Source: Thioalkalivibrio sp. ALJ7 (GTDB taxonomy: Bacteria > Pseudomonadota > Gammaproteobacteria > Ectothiorhodospirales > Ectothiorhodospiraceae). Taken from it: 64,000 bases of DNA. The stretch covers positions 1 through 64,000 of the forward strand of contig NZ_AQXQ01000004.1 in NCBI RefSeq assembly GCF_000376865.1. The letters are read 5' to 3'. The notes beneath the pieces were generated by a model. It was not told the origin of the DNA. It did not search any database and saw only the letters and a list, made by a program, of their open reading frames with translations. A program made the translations under genes and the position numbers. This document shows, piece after piece, positions 37,405 through 45,939 of the stretch; the stretch's first letter is position 1; every line of letters begins with the position of its first letter.

Positions 37405-38810
37405 TGACCAAGAGCCCGCCCACCCTGGTCTGGCTGCGGCGCGACCTGCGCCTGGCCGACCAGCCCGCCCTGCACGCCGCGCTGGCGAACGGCGGCCCGG
37501 TCATCCCGGTCTTCATCCACGCCCCGGACGAAGAGGCCCCCTGGCAACCCGGGGCCGCCTCCAACTGGTGGCTGCACCACAGCCTGGAGGTCCTGAACGC
37601 GGCGCTGACCCGACAGGGAAGCCGCCTGGTCCTGAGAAGCGGCCCCACCCTCGAGACGCTGCGCGCCCTGGTCCACGAGACCGGGGCCACGGCCGTCTAC
37701 TGGAACCGCCTCTACGATCCCGCGCTGGTATTGCGCGACCAGGACATCAAGGCTGGCCTGCGCGCCGACGGGCTGGAGGTGCGAAGTTTCAACGGCCACT
37801 TGTTGATCGAACCCTGGGAGGTCGAGACCGGACAAGGTCGCCCGTACAGAGTCTTCTCGCCCTTCTGGAAGGCCTGCCGCCAACGCGGCATCGACCGCGA
37901 TCCGTTGCCCGCACCCGAGACACTCCCGGCACCCCGGGCCTGGCCGGACTCGCTGTCCCTTGAACAACTCGAGCTGTTGCCCACAATCGACTGGGCCGCA
38001 GGGCTGCAGGCCACCTGGTCACCCGGCGAGGCCGGCGCCCACCAACGCCTGGAACAGTTTCTCCCCGAGGCCGCTCGCGACTACGCCGAGGGTCGCGAGC
38101 GCCCGGACCACGACGGCACCTCGCGCCTGTCACCACATCTGCACTTCGGCGAGATCAGCCCGCGCCAAGTCCTGCGCGCCCTGCGCGAGGCCGGGCTGGA
38201 CCCGGAGAGCGGCGGCCCCGAGGCCTTCATACGCGAGCTCGGCTGGCGCGACTTCGCCCACCATGTGCTCTACCACTTCCCGCACACCCCGGAACAACCG
38301 CTGAACCCGCGCTTCGAGGCCTTTCCCTGGCGCGAGTCACAGCAGGATCTGGTCGCCTGGCAACAAGGCCGCACCGGCATCCCCCTGGTCGATGCCGCGA
38401 TGGGCCAGCTGTGGGAAACCGGCTGGATGCACAATCGGCTGCGCATGGTCGTGGGGTCCTTTCTCACCAAGAACCTGCGCCTGCACTGGCATCTCGGCGC
38501 AAGTTGGTTCTGGGACACCCTGGTGGACGCCGATCTGGCCGCCAACACCCTGGGCTGGCAGTGGGCCGGTGGTTGTGGCGCAGACGCCGCACCCTACTTT
38601 CGGGTATTCAACCCCCAGCGCCAGGGCGAGCAATACGATCCCGAAGGCACCTTCGTACGCCGCTACCTGCCCGTGCTCAAGGACACCGAAACGCGGTATA
38701 TTCACGCCCCGAGCGCCGGCGGCACACGCGGCTATCCCGATGCCATCGTCGACCTGAAGGCCAGCCGCCTGGCCGCACTCCAGGCCTTCGAGGCCGTTAA
38801 GAACACATGA
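37404..38810 (+). CDS. phrB: Class I deoxyribodipyrimidine photolyase
   Basis: 468-aa FAD enzyme that splits UV-induced pyrimidine dimers with light. The N-terminal antenna domain begins TLVWLRRDLRLADQPALHAA. The FAD/DNA domain has TSRLSPHLHFGEISPRQ, RELGWRDFAHHVLYHFP, GIPLVDAAMGQLWETGWMHN and ANTLGWQWAGGCGADAAPYFR. All of this is typical of CPD photolyases. Its ATG overlaps the preceding stop by one base. Confidence 0.95.
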   Translation: MTKSPPTLVWLRRDLRLADQPALHAALANGGPVIPVFIHAPDEEAPWQPGAASNWWLHHSLEVLNAALTRQGSRLVLRSGPTLETLRALVHETGATAVYWNRLYDPALVLRDQDIKAGLRADGLEVRSFNGHLLIEPWEVETGQGRPYRVFSPFWKACRQRGIDRDPLPAPETLPAPRAWPDSLSLEQLELLPTIDWAAGLQATWSPGEAGAHQRLEQFLPEAARDYAEGRERPDHDGTSRLSPHLHFGEISPRQVLRALREAGLDPESGGPEAFIRELGWRDFAHHVLYHFPHTPEQPLNPRFEAFPWRESQQDLVAWQQGRTGIPLVDAAMGQLWETGWMHNRLRMVVGSFLTKNLRLHWHLGASWFWDTLVDADLAANTLGWQWAGGCGADAAPYFRVFNPQRQGEQYDPEGTFVRRYLPVLKDTETRYIHAPSAGGTRGYPDAIVDLKASRLAALQAFEAVKNT

Positions 38811-38827
38811 TCCAACAGGGCCCAAGC

Positions 38828-39091
38828 ATGAACTTTTCCGAACAGAACCTGCAGTACCCGAAGGGTGTGAGCTACAACTTCAGCCGCTACGACAGCACCT
38901 CGCCCGTGCGCCTGAACCACGAGGGCAAGCGCTATGTCGGCCAGTTGCTGAACAACCAAGCGCCCTACCGCATCCGTCTGACCGAAGAGATTGTCGGCCC
39001 GGGTTCCTCGCGCTACACCCCGATCCGCGAGATCCAGCTGCAAAGCCTCGAAGGAGTCGAATACCTGCACAAGGGCCACCACGGCCACTAA
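38828..39091 (+). CDS. Small hypothetical protein after the photolyase genes
   Basis: 87 aa from ATG 38828, which has AGGG seven nt upstream; an ATG at 38807 would overlap phrB. I do not recognise the family. It is soluble, with a basic N-terminal half, several Tyr, and a predicted mixed alpha/beta core (YVGQLLNNQAPYRIRLTEEI), ending in a His-rich tail (HKGHHGH). Codon use matches the neighbours. It is probably co-transcribed with the photolyases (17-bp gap). Confidence 0.6.
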   Translation: MNFSEQNLQYPKGVSYNFSRYDSTSPVRLNHEGKRYVGQLLNNQAPYRIRLTEEIVGPGSSRYTPIREIQLQSLEGVEYLHKGHHGH

Positions 39092-39098
39092 CGGATCG

Positions 39099-39198
39099 GG
39101 GGCCAGCGCTGGCCCCGGCTCTGCAGTCCCGGTCCAATCGACCGGGTGCGCAGGCGATTGGCATGGTACGGCAGCCGACCAAACGTGCAGTTTGGTCG
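39099..39198 (+). terminator. Three consecutive hairpins after the photolyase operon
   Basis: A perfect 18-bp palindrome (39099-39116), a CCCGGTC/GACCGGG stem-loop (39128-39146) and a CGACCAAAC/GTTTGGTCG stem-loop (39176-39198) follow each other. None has a T-run, so intrinsic termination is uncertain. The third, 49 bp before the next ATG, could instead be an operator. Confidence 0.4.
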
Positions 39199-39246
39199 AT
39201 TCGCCCCTATTCTCGAGACATGACGTGCAAGAAAGGGACGAACACC

Positions 39247-39738
39247 ATGAAAATGCTGCTGACTAGCCTCCTGGCCTTCAGCCTGTTGCTGCCGACGGCC
39301 GCCCTCGCCGACAAGCCTTCCGACGAGCGCGCAATTGCCGGCCTGGAAAACGGGCGCATCCTCTGGGACATCACCATCGGCGATCCCGAACGCCTGATTG
39401 CTCGCCTCAGTGTGATCGAGGAAACCTACGACGACATGGTCCGCCAAGGCCTGGAACCGGAAATGATGTTCGCGTTTCGGGGTGGTGCCGCGGGACTGAT
39501 CGCTGCTTCCACCGATCACCTGGAGCTTGAGGACGTCTCTGCCGTACGCCACATCCATGAGCGACTGGAAGACCTACTAGCGCGCGACGGCGTGCACATG
39601 GAGGCCTGCAGCATCGCCACCCGGCGGTTCGATCTGACGCAGGATGATCTGCTGCCCGGCATCCAACTGGTCGGCAACACCTTCCTGTCCATCATGGGCT
39701 ACGAGAGCCAGGGCTACGCCACCATCCGGATCGACTAA
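39247..39738 (+). CDS. Exported DsrE/DsrF-like protein
   Basis: 163 aa from ATG 39247 (GGGACG upstream). A signal peptide (MKMLLTSLLAFSLLLPTAALA) is followed by a DsrE/F-like alpha/beta domain: FAFRGGAAGLIAAS, a single Cys in HMEACSIATRRF and the LVGNTFLSIMGYESQGYA ending. Cytoplasmic DsrE family members carry sulfur; exported single-Cys relatives occur in sulfur oxidisers, with unknown role. The conserved Cys could carry persulfide. Alone between hairpins and the SARP gene. Confidence 0.75.
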   Translation: MKMLLTSLLAFSLLLPTAALADKPSDERAIAGLENGRILWDITIGDPERLIARLSVIEETYDDMVRQGLEPEMMFAFRGGAAGLIAASTDHLELEDVSAVRHIHERLEDLLARDGVHMEACSIATRRFDLTQDDLLPGIQLVGNTFLSIMGYESQGYATIRID

Positions 39739-39860
39739 CTGCTGTCCCCGAATCCCGTTACAATCGAATCGGGCTGCCCAGTAACACCGAATAACGCGGC
39801 AGGCGCCATCCAGTCGCCCGCTGCAGCCGGACGAAAGCGACGCAACAGAAGGGAGGCCAC

Positions 39861-42800
39861 TTGGCGCATATGGAAATCACGACCTTCGGCACGGTCGGCG
39901 TGCGTGTGGGAGAACGTGACATACCCGCTCTGTCCGGGACCAAGCTCGGCCTGCTCCTGACCTACGTCGCGGCCGAAAGCCGGCGGCGCATCCCGCGCGA
40001 GGAGATCGCGCGGCTGTTCTGGCCCGATCTGGACGCGGACAGCGCCCGGGTCAACCTGCGCCAGGGCCTGTTCCAGCTGCGTCGCCAGCTGCCCAACAGC
40101 GATCCGCCTCTGCTCGACACGACCCCGCGCTATGTACGCTTCCAGCCCCAGACCGGATCACGCGTCGACTTTCTGACCCTGCAACGCGCACGCTCCGAGC
40201 GCCGCACCACGGAGGGCCGTGAGAGCAACGCCCCACCCCCCGATCTCGCCATCGTCTCCGATTACCGCGGGCACTTCCTGGAGGGCCTGCGGCCCCTGCA
40301 GGATCTCCCAGAACTCTGGACCTGGGCGCAAAACCAGCGCGAACAGCACTGGCAGAACCTGCTGGTCTTCATCACTCACAACCTCGCCGAGCTGGCCAAG
40401 CCCAACGAGGGCGAACCCCTGCTCGCCGAGCTCCATCGCCTGCTGGCAATGGAGCCGCACGACGAGACTCTTCACCACCTGCTAATGAAGGCCCTGGCAG
40501 TCACTGGGCATCCCAAGCGCGCCCTGGAGCATTACGCCCACCTGGAGGCCGAGTCCAGCAAGCCGCTCGGCGAACTCCTGAGCCGCACTCGCGAAGAGAT
40601 CCTGGGCGCCGAGCGGGCCGAGAACTCCAGCCAGCACGCCTCCACCGAAGACGCCGAGCCGCCCGTCCTGCGCCCCGAACGGCGCCGTGTCACCGTCGTC
40701 GCCTGCCACGTCCATCCGGACCCATCGGCCGACATCGAAGTCCAGCAACAACAGGTGAACCGCGCCCTGGAGCACATCGACTTCGTGCTCCTGAGCCATC
40801 ACGGACACGTCGTACCCGCCCCCGGCCATGGCCTCCTGGCCTATTTCGGTTACCCCGCCGGGCGCGAGGAGGCCACAGTCGACGCGGTTCACGCCGCCTG
40901 GCAGGCCCTGGAGACCGCCCCCGGCGACAGCAAGCTGCGTCTCGCCGTCGATAGCAACCTGATCGTCACCGGTGCCGATCCCGACCTCCCCGACCCGACC
41001 GGCCAGCTCACCGCCCGGGTCCATGAACTTGCCCAGCATGCGGACCCCGGCACCCTGCTTGTCAGCCATGACGCCCATGCTCGGATCTCCGGCTATTTCA
41101 CGTTCCGGCCACTGGACGATGGCTCCGGCGCCTATCACGTCACCGGGGACCCGGGCCCGCTGGATCGAGTGGATGCCCAAAGCCAGCTCGATCAGACACC
41201 CCTGACCGGTCGTGATCCCGAACTGCAGGACCTGCGCAAACACTGGGACCAGGTCCTGGAGAACGGCGAGGTTCGGTACATCCTGGTCCAGGGGGAAGCC
41301 GGGCTCGGTAAGAGCCGCCTCGCGCGCAGCCTCGACCTTCAGGTGCGGGCCCAGGCCCGCTCCCGCCACCTGCTGAAATGCCGCGAGGACCGCGCACGCC
41401 AACTCCTCGCGCCGGTACGCCAGGCCTTTGCCGCCTGGGTGGGTCGTGACCGCATGCGGGAGGCCCGTCTGCGGCGCCTCGCCGGGGCGTTGCAACAAGC
41501 GGGAACGCCCGCCAAACTCGCCGATCAGCTCGCCCGCTGGCTCGCCCACCCCGATGCCGAAGGGCCCGAGAGCCTCCTGCACGAGGGGCTGGATCGCGAC
41601 CGCATCATCGACATCCTGGTGGAGCTGATCCACCGCCGGGGGGCGCACGGCCCCACGCTCTTGATCTGCGATGACCTGCACTGGATGGATTCGGGAACCT
41701 CGGAATTCCTGCGCCGCCTGTATCAGCGTTCCCGCCACCGCCCGATCATGGCGATCCTCACGGCCCGCATGAGCTTCCGGTCCTCCTGGCGCGATTTATC
41801 TCTCAAACACGTCCGCCTGCACGCCCTGGACCACGAGGCGGCGCGCGCGCTCGTAGACCGCCTGGATGCCCACGGGCGCCTCCCCGGCACGTTACGCGAA
41901 CAGCTGATTGAGCGTGGCGAAGGGGTTCCCCTCTTTCTCGAAGAGCTGACTCGCTATGCGCTTGAGGGCGCGCGCAGCGGGCAGCTACCCGACACCCTGC
42001 CGCCGGGGCTGTCCAATCTGTTGGTCGCGCGTCTGGAACAGCTGGGAAGCGCCCGCGAGATTGCCCATTTCGCGGCCGTCATCGGACGCGACTTCGACAC
42101 CCGCATCCTGAGCCGACTGCGCGGGCAACCGGCCGATGCCATTCGCCGCCAGCTCACCCGCCTCACCGGCAAGGGCTTCATCGAACCGGCCGGCATGGTG
42201 GATGGTGTGCGCTATCGCTTTCGGCATGCGCTGTTCCTGCAGGCCGCCTATGAATCCATGCTGGTCTCGGAGCGTACCCGCCTGCACGGGCAATTGGCCG
42301 ACCTGATGCGCGAAGACTCCGAGAATGGCATGCAGTCTGCCGACTGGGGTCGCATCGCCAATCACCTGTTTCATGCCCATCGCTATCCTGAAGCCGTCGC
42401 GGCCTGGCTAGACGCGGGCGAGGACGCCTTCGCGCGAGGAATCCTCCCGGAGGCCTCGCACTACTTCGAGGACGCCCTCAACTGCCTGGATCGCCAGCAG
42501 GCCGAAGAAGGTGACCAAGGGCCCGAGCACGAAAGCACGACCCTGCGCGCGCTGGGCGGCCTGGGCGCCTCCAATCTCGCCCTCTTGGGCTACGGATCGC
42601 GCACGGTCAACAACATCTTTGAACGCGCGATGCGTCTGACCGCACCGGAGCAGGACCCGGTTCAGTATTTCCGTGTCCTGTGGGGCCTCTGGCATGGGGC
42701 GGGCTCCTGGCACGGTTTCGAAGAGGCCCATCGGCTCGCCAACGAGATGGAACGCCTCGCCGAACGATCCGGCGACCGCCTGCTGCAAATCGCCGCGCAC

Positions 42801-43688
42801 TACGTCCAGGGCAACACCCACTTCTGGACGGGCCGATTTGCCGAGGCGCTGGAGCACCAAACCCGGGCGGTCGAGCTCTACCAAGACGAAGACCATCCCG
42901 CTTTAGTCGCTCGTCACACCGAAAACCCAGCCATCAGCGCCCGTGGCTTCATGGCCTGGACCCTGCTCTACCTCGGCAATCACGCCCGCGCCTGGGCCGA
43001 GATGAACGCCGCCTGCGAGCAGGCCGACCAGCTCGGGCATCGCCCCACCGAGGCCTTCGTCCACAGTTTCCGTGCCGCGCTCGGCTTCTACGGCAACGAT
43101 CCCGACTCGGCCCTGCCCGCGGCCCGCCGAGCGCTGGCCATCGCACGCGAATACGACTATCCGTTGTGGCGTGCGGCCGGCATTACCCTGGAAAGCTGGG
43201 CCCTGACGCGCCAGGGACAAGCGACCGCGCACGAGGTGATCGAGCAGCAAGTGGATGCCATGAGCCACATCATGGATGGTGTGAACACGATCTTTCAGTT
43301 AATCCTGCTGGACGCCCTGCAGGCCGCCGACGCGCCGGCCCAACGCCGCCTTGCCGTCGCCGACGAGGCCCTCGCAAGTTGCAGAACACGGGGTGACCTG
43401 GGCTTCGAAGCGGCCATTCGCCGGTTACGCGCCAACGCCCTGCTCAGTCTTGGTCAAGGCAAGGAAGCCGAAGGCTGGGAAGAGCTCGAATGCGCCCGCC
43501 GTACCGCGCATGAGCAGGGCAACCCCAACATTGAACGCCTGGCGCTTCTGGACTATGCCCGCCTCGCGGAAGAAGAAGAGGTCCAGACCTGGGCGGAACG
43601 CGAACTCCTGCGCATCAACCATTGCATCATTCCGCGACCGCACCCTGACGAGGACGAGCCGCGCCAACGCGACCCCCGTCTCGCCTGA
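39861..43688 (+). CDS. Large SARP-type regulator: winged helix-BTAD-degenerate cyclase-AAA ATPase-TPR
   Basis: 1275 aa from TTG 39861 (GGGAGG 4 nt upstream); ATG 39870 is the alternative. Residues 4-95 form an OmpR-like DNA-binding domain (FGTVGVRVGERDIPALSGTK). A BTAD domain spans about 100-240. Residues 270-425 align with class III nucleotide cyclases but both metal positions are lost: VTVVACHVH where Asp is expected, and GHG for GDG. The AAA/AfsR-like ATPase has Walker A GEAGLGKSRL (about 480) and Walker B LLICDDLHWMD (about 601). Tetratricopeptide repeats fill 770-1250. Such STAND-like regulators are common in Actinobacteria and less so in gammaproteobacteria. It is followed by an ABC importer, a likely target. 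Confidence 0.88.
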   Translation: MAHMEITTFGTVGVRVGERDIPALSGTKLGLLLTYVAAESRRRIPREEIARLFWPDLDADSARVNLRQGLFQLRRQLPNSDPPLLDTTPRYVRFQPQTGSRVDFLTLQRARSERRTTEGRESNAPPPDLAIVSDYRGHFLEGLRPLQDLPELWTWAQNQREQHWQNLLVFITHNLAELAKPNEGEPLLAELHRLLAMEPHDETLHHLLMKALAVTGHPKRALEHYAHLEAESSKPLGELLSRTREEILGAERAENSSQHASTEDAEPPVLRPERRRVTVVACHVHPDPSADIEVQQQQVNRALEHIDFVLLSHHGHVVPAPGHGLLAYFGYPAGREEATVDAVHAAWQALETAPGDSKLRLAVDSNLIVTGADPDLPDPTGQLTARVHELAQHADPGTLLVSHDAHARISGYFTFRPLDDGSGAYHVTGDPGPLDRVDAQSQLDQTPLTGRDPELQDLRKHWDQVLENGEVRYILVQGEAGLGKSRLARSLDLQVRAQARSRHLLKCREDRARQLLAPVRQAFAAWVGRDRMREARLRRLAGALQQAGTPAKLADQLARWLAHPDAEGPESLLHEGLDRDRIIDILVELIHRRGAHGPTLLICDDLHWMDSGTSEFLRRLYQRSRHRPIMAILTARMSFRSSWRDLSLKHVRLHALDHEAARALVDRLDAHGRLPGTLREQLIERGEGVPLFLEELTRYALEGARSGQLPDTLPPGLSNLLVARLEQLGSAREIAHFAAVIGRDFDTRILSRLRGQPADAIRRQLTRLTGKGFIEPAGMVDGVRYRFRHALFLQAAYESMLVSERTRLHGQLADLMREDSENGMQSADWGRIANHLFHAHRYPEAVAAWLDAGEDAFARGILPEASHYFEDALNCLDRQQAEEGDQGPEHESTTLRALGGLGASNLALLGYGSRTVNNIFERAMRLTAPEQDPVQYFRVLWGLWHGAGSWHGFEEAHRLANEMERLAERSGDRLLQIAAHYVQGNTHFWTGRFAEALEHQTRAVELYQDEDHPALVARHTENPAISARGFMAWTLLYLGNHARAWAEMNAACEQADQLGHRPTEAFVHSFRAALGFYGNDPDSALPAARRALAIAREYDYPLWRAAGITLESWALTRQGQATAHEVIEQQVDAMSHIMDGVNTIFQLILLDALQAADAPAQRRLAVADEALASCRTRGDLGFEAAIRRLRANALLSLGQGKEAEGWEELECARRTAHEQGNPNIERLALLDYARLAEEEEVQTWAERELLRINHCIIPRPHPDEDEPRQRDPRLA

Positions 43689-43813
43689 ACCAGTTCCGGC
43701 TCCACACTCTCGGGCAATGCAACGAAAGCTTCATCCCCGCGCAACAAAACCTCGATACTGCTGTAACGATACTGCCCTAGCCTGAGCGCTCGCTCTTTCC
43801 CCAAGGCTGTGTC

Positions 43814-44896
43814 ATGCAAACGCCCAACAGCGACCCGCTGCTTGAGTGTCGGCAACTTCGCAAGACCTTCGGGTCGCATACTGCGCTTGATTCCATCGAG
43901 CTTCAGGTTCACCCCGGCGAATGCCAGGTCCTGCTCGGTCCCTCCGGTTGCGGCAAGACCACACTCCTGAATCTGATCGCGGGTTCGCTGGCGGCCGATG
44001 GCGGGACCCTTTCGATCGCGGGGACGGTCATGGATGACCCAGCTCGCGGTACTCACCAGCCGATGCAGACGCGCGGTCTGGCGATGGTCTTTCAGAATCA
44101 CAGTCTGTGGCCACACATGAATGTGGAACAGAACGTGGGCTTCGGCCTGAAACTGCGGGGGACCACATCCTCGCAGCGGCGCCAGCGGGTCATGGAGATT
44201 CTCGAACGCCTCCAGATTGCCGAGTTTGCCGACCGGGCCATCTCCACGTTATCAGGTGGCCAGCAGCAACGAGTGGCGATCGCCCGCGCGCTGGTGGTCC
44301 ATCCGCGCCTGCTGTTGATGGACGAACCTCTTTCGGCACTCGATGCCCGTCTGAAAGAAGAACTGAAGTCCGAGATCGCACTGCTCATCCGCGATACAGG
44401 ACAGACCGTCGTGTATGTCACCCACGATCAGGGTGAGGCGTTTGCACTCGGCGACCGCATCGCCCTGATGGCAGATGGCCGTATCGCACAGAACAGTACC
44501 CCCGAGGCCATCTACCAGAGCCCCAGTAGTCGCTTCGTCGCCGAGTTCATCGGCAGCGCGAACATCCTGGCATTCGAGCGTCGGGGCGACGAGATCGTCC
44601 TCGACAATGCATTGCGCCTGGCCGCCACCAACGGTCTGCCGGCCAACGGCCACCTTGTGGTTCGTCGTGAGGACATCGACCTGTCTCCCGGCAAAGCCCC
44701 CCCTCCGGATGCACGACCCAATGGGGTGCTGCCGGGTTCCGTGCGCCACTCGCGCTTTCTCGGGGACCGCCACGAGATCCTCTTGGATCTGGACCAGGGC
44801 ATGCGTCTGCGGGCATTTCACCGCTCGGCACTCGCCTGCGGCGAAACCGTCGGCATCAGCCTGGACCTCCAGCGCGCCCACGTCGTTCGCAGCTGA
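43814..44896 (+). CDS. ABC transporter ATPase, FbpC/PotA type
   Basis: 360-aa ATPase of a binding-protein-dependent importer. Walker A GPSGCGKTT, Q-loop FQNHSLWPHMNV, signature LSGGQQQR, Walker B LLLMDEPLSALD and H-loop VTHDQGEA are complete. The C-terminal TOBE region (about 240-355) is present. Its stop overlaps the binding-protein start by one base. Best read as the energy subunit for the next two genes. Confidence 0.93.
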   Translation: MQTPNSDPLLECRQLRKTFGSHTALDSIELQVHPGECQVLLGPSGCGKTTLLNLIAGSLAADGGTLSIAGTVMDDPARGTHQPMQTRGLAMVFQNHSLWPHMNVEQNVGFGLKLRGTTSSQRRQRVMEILERLQIAEFADRAISTLSGGQQQRVAIARALVVHPRLLLMDEPLSALDARLKEELKSEIALLIRDTGQTVVYVTHDQGEAFALGDRIALMADGRIAQNSTPEAIYQSPSSRFVAEFIGSANILAFERRGDEIVLDNALRLAATNGLPANGHLVVRREDIDLSPGKAPPPDARPNGVLPGSVRHSRFLGDRHEILLDLDQGMRLRAFHRSALACGETVGISLDLQRAHVVRS

Positions 44897-45939
44897 TGGA
44901 CATCCGCAGCCTCGTATTGCTCGCCGGTCTTGCGGTCGGGCTCCCGAGTCTGACCGGGTGCACGGGACCCTCCTCGAATGACGACACGCTGGTGGTCTAC
45001 TCCGCGGGACCTCGACCCCTGATCGAACTCGTCGTGGAGGAATTCGAAGCCCGGCACGACGTCCGCGTCGACCTCTTCGCCGCCACCACCGGACAGGTCA
45101 TGGCCAAACTGGAGGCGGAACGCTATCGCAACCGCGCGGACGTGGTGATTTTCGCCTCGGAACTCGCGGCCGAGGCCCTGAAGCGAGACGGACGCCTGAG
45201 ACCCTATCGACCCGCCGGGGTCGAACAAACCCACCCCGACTGGCACGACCCGGACGGCTACTTCCACGCGACGGCCGCCGCCCTAGTGGGCGTCGCCGTG
45301 CGCAAGGATCGCCCGCTGGGTGGTTCGGGATCGCTCGACTGGCCCGATCTGATGCGGGCACCTCATGCCGAGCGGACAGTCATGCCATCGCCATCGCGCT
45401 CGGGAGCAACCGGCGACTTCCTGGTGAATTTCGCCCAGGTCCAGGGAGACGAGCTGTGGCCCGCGTTCATCGACGCCCGGACGGATGGACTCGACTTCGC
45501 GGCGGCCAACAGCCAGGCCATCGGCGGGCTCGTGACCGGCGCATACGACGCGATCCTGGGCGTGGTGGACTACCTTGTCCTGCGCCAGCAGGTCCGCAAT
45601 CCCGAAGTCGAGATGCGCTACCCGACCAGTGGCGCGGCCATGGTTCGGCGGCCGATCGGGATCCTAGACGAGGCGCACGCGCCCGGACTGGCCGAGGCCT
45701 TTGTCGACTTTTACTTCTCCGAATTCGCCCAGGAGGCGGTGGCCGAACAGCACCTGATCCCGGCCCGGGAGGGTATCGCGAACAGTCCGGAACGGCAGGC
45801 GGCCTACGAAGGCATGCCTCCGATCCTGGCGCTGGACCGGAGCCAGGCACTCGCGGCTCAGAACCGACTGCTGCGCCAGTTTCAGCTCCGGGTTGAACGC
45901 GCGGAGATCCCGCGGGCGATACGGAGCCCGGCCCCATGA
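44896..45939 (+). CDS. Lipoprotein solute-binding protein, FbpA/iron(III)-type family
   Basis: 347 aa with a type II signal peptide (lipobox SLTGC, Cys22). The mature part is a periplasmic-binding-protein fold of the FbpA-like class (TLVVYSAGPRPLIELVVEEFE at the start, RADVVIFASELAAEAL, GAYDAILGVVDYLV). The tandem tyrosines that bind ferric iron in FbpA are not obvious (GAYDAIL where a Tyr-rich GAYYY-type segment is expected), so the ligand may be something other than bare Fe3+, for instance an organophosphonate or oxyanion. Gene is coupled by one-base overlap to the ATPase and 4-bp overlap to the permease. Confidence 0.85.
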   Translation: MDIRSLVLLAGLAVGLPSLTGCTGPSSNDDTLVVYSAGPRPLIELVVEEFEARHDVRVDLFAATTGQVMAKLEAERYRNRADVVIFASELAAEALKRDGRLRPYRPAGVEQTHPDWHDPDGYFHATAAALVGVAVRKDRPLGGSGSLDWPDLMRAPHAERTVMPSPSRSGATGDFLVNFAQVQGDELWPAFIDARTDGLDFAAANSQAIGGLVTGAYDAILGVVDYLVLRQQVRNPEVEMRYPTSGAAMVRRPIGILDEAHAPGLAEAFVDFYFSEFAQEAVAEQHLIPAREGIANSPERQAAYEGMPPILALDRSQALAAQNRLLRQFQLRVERAEIPRAIRSPAP

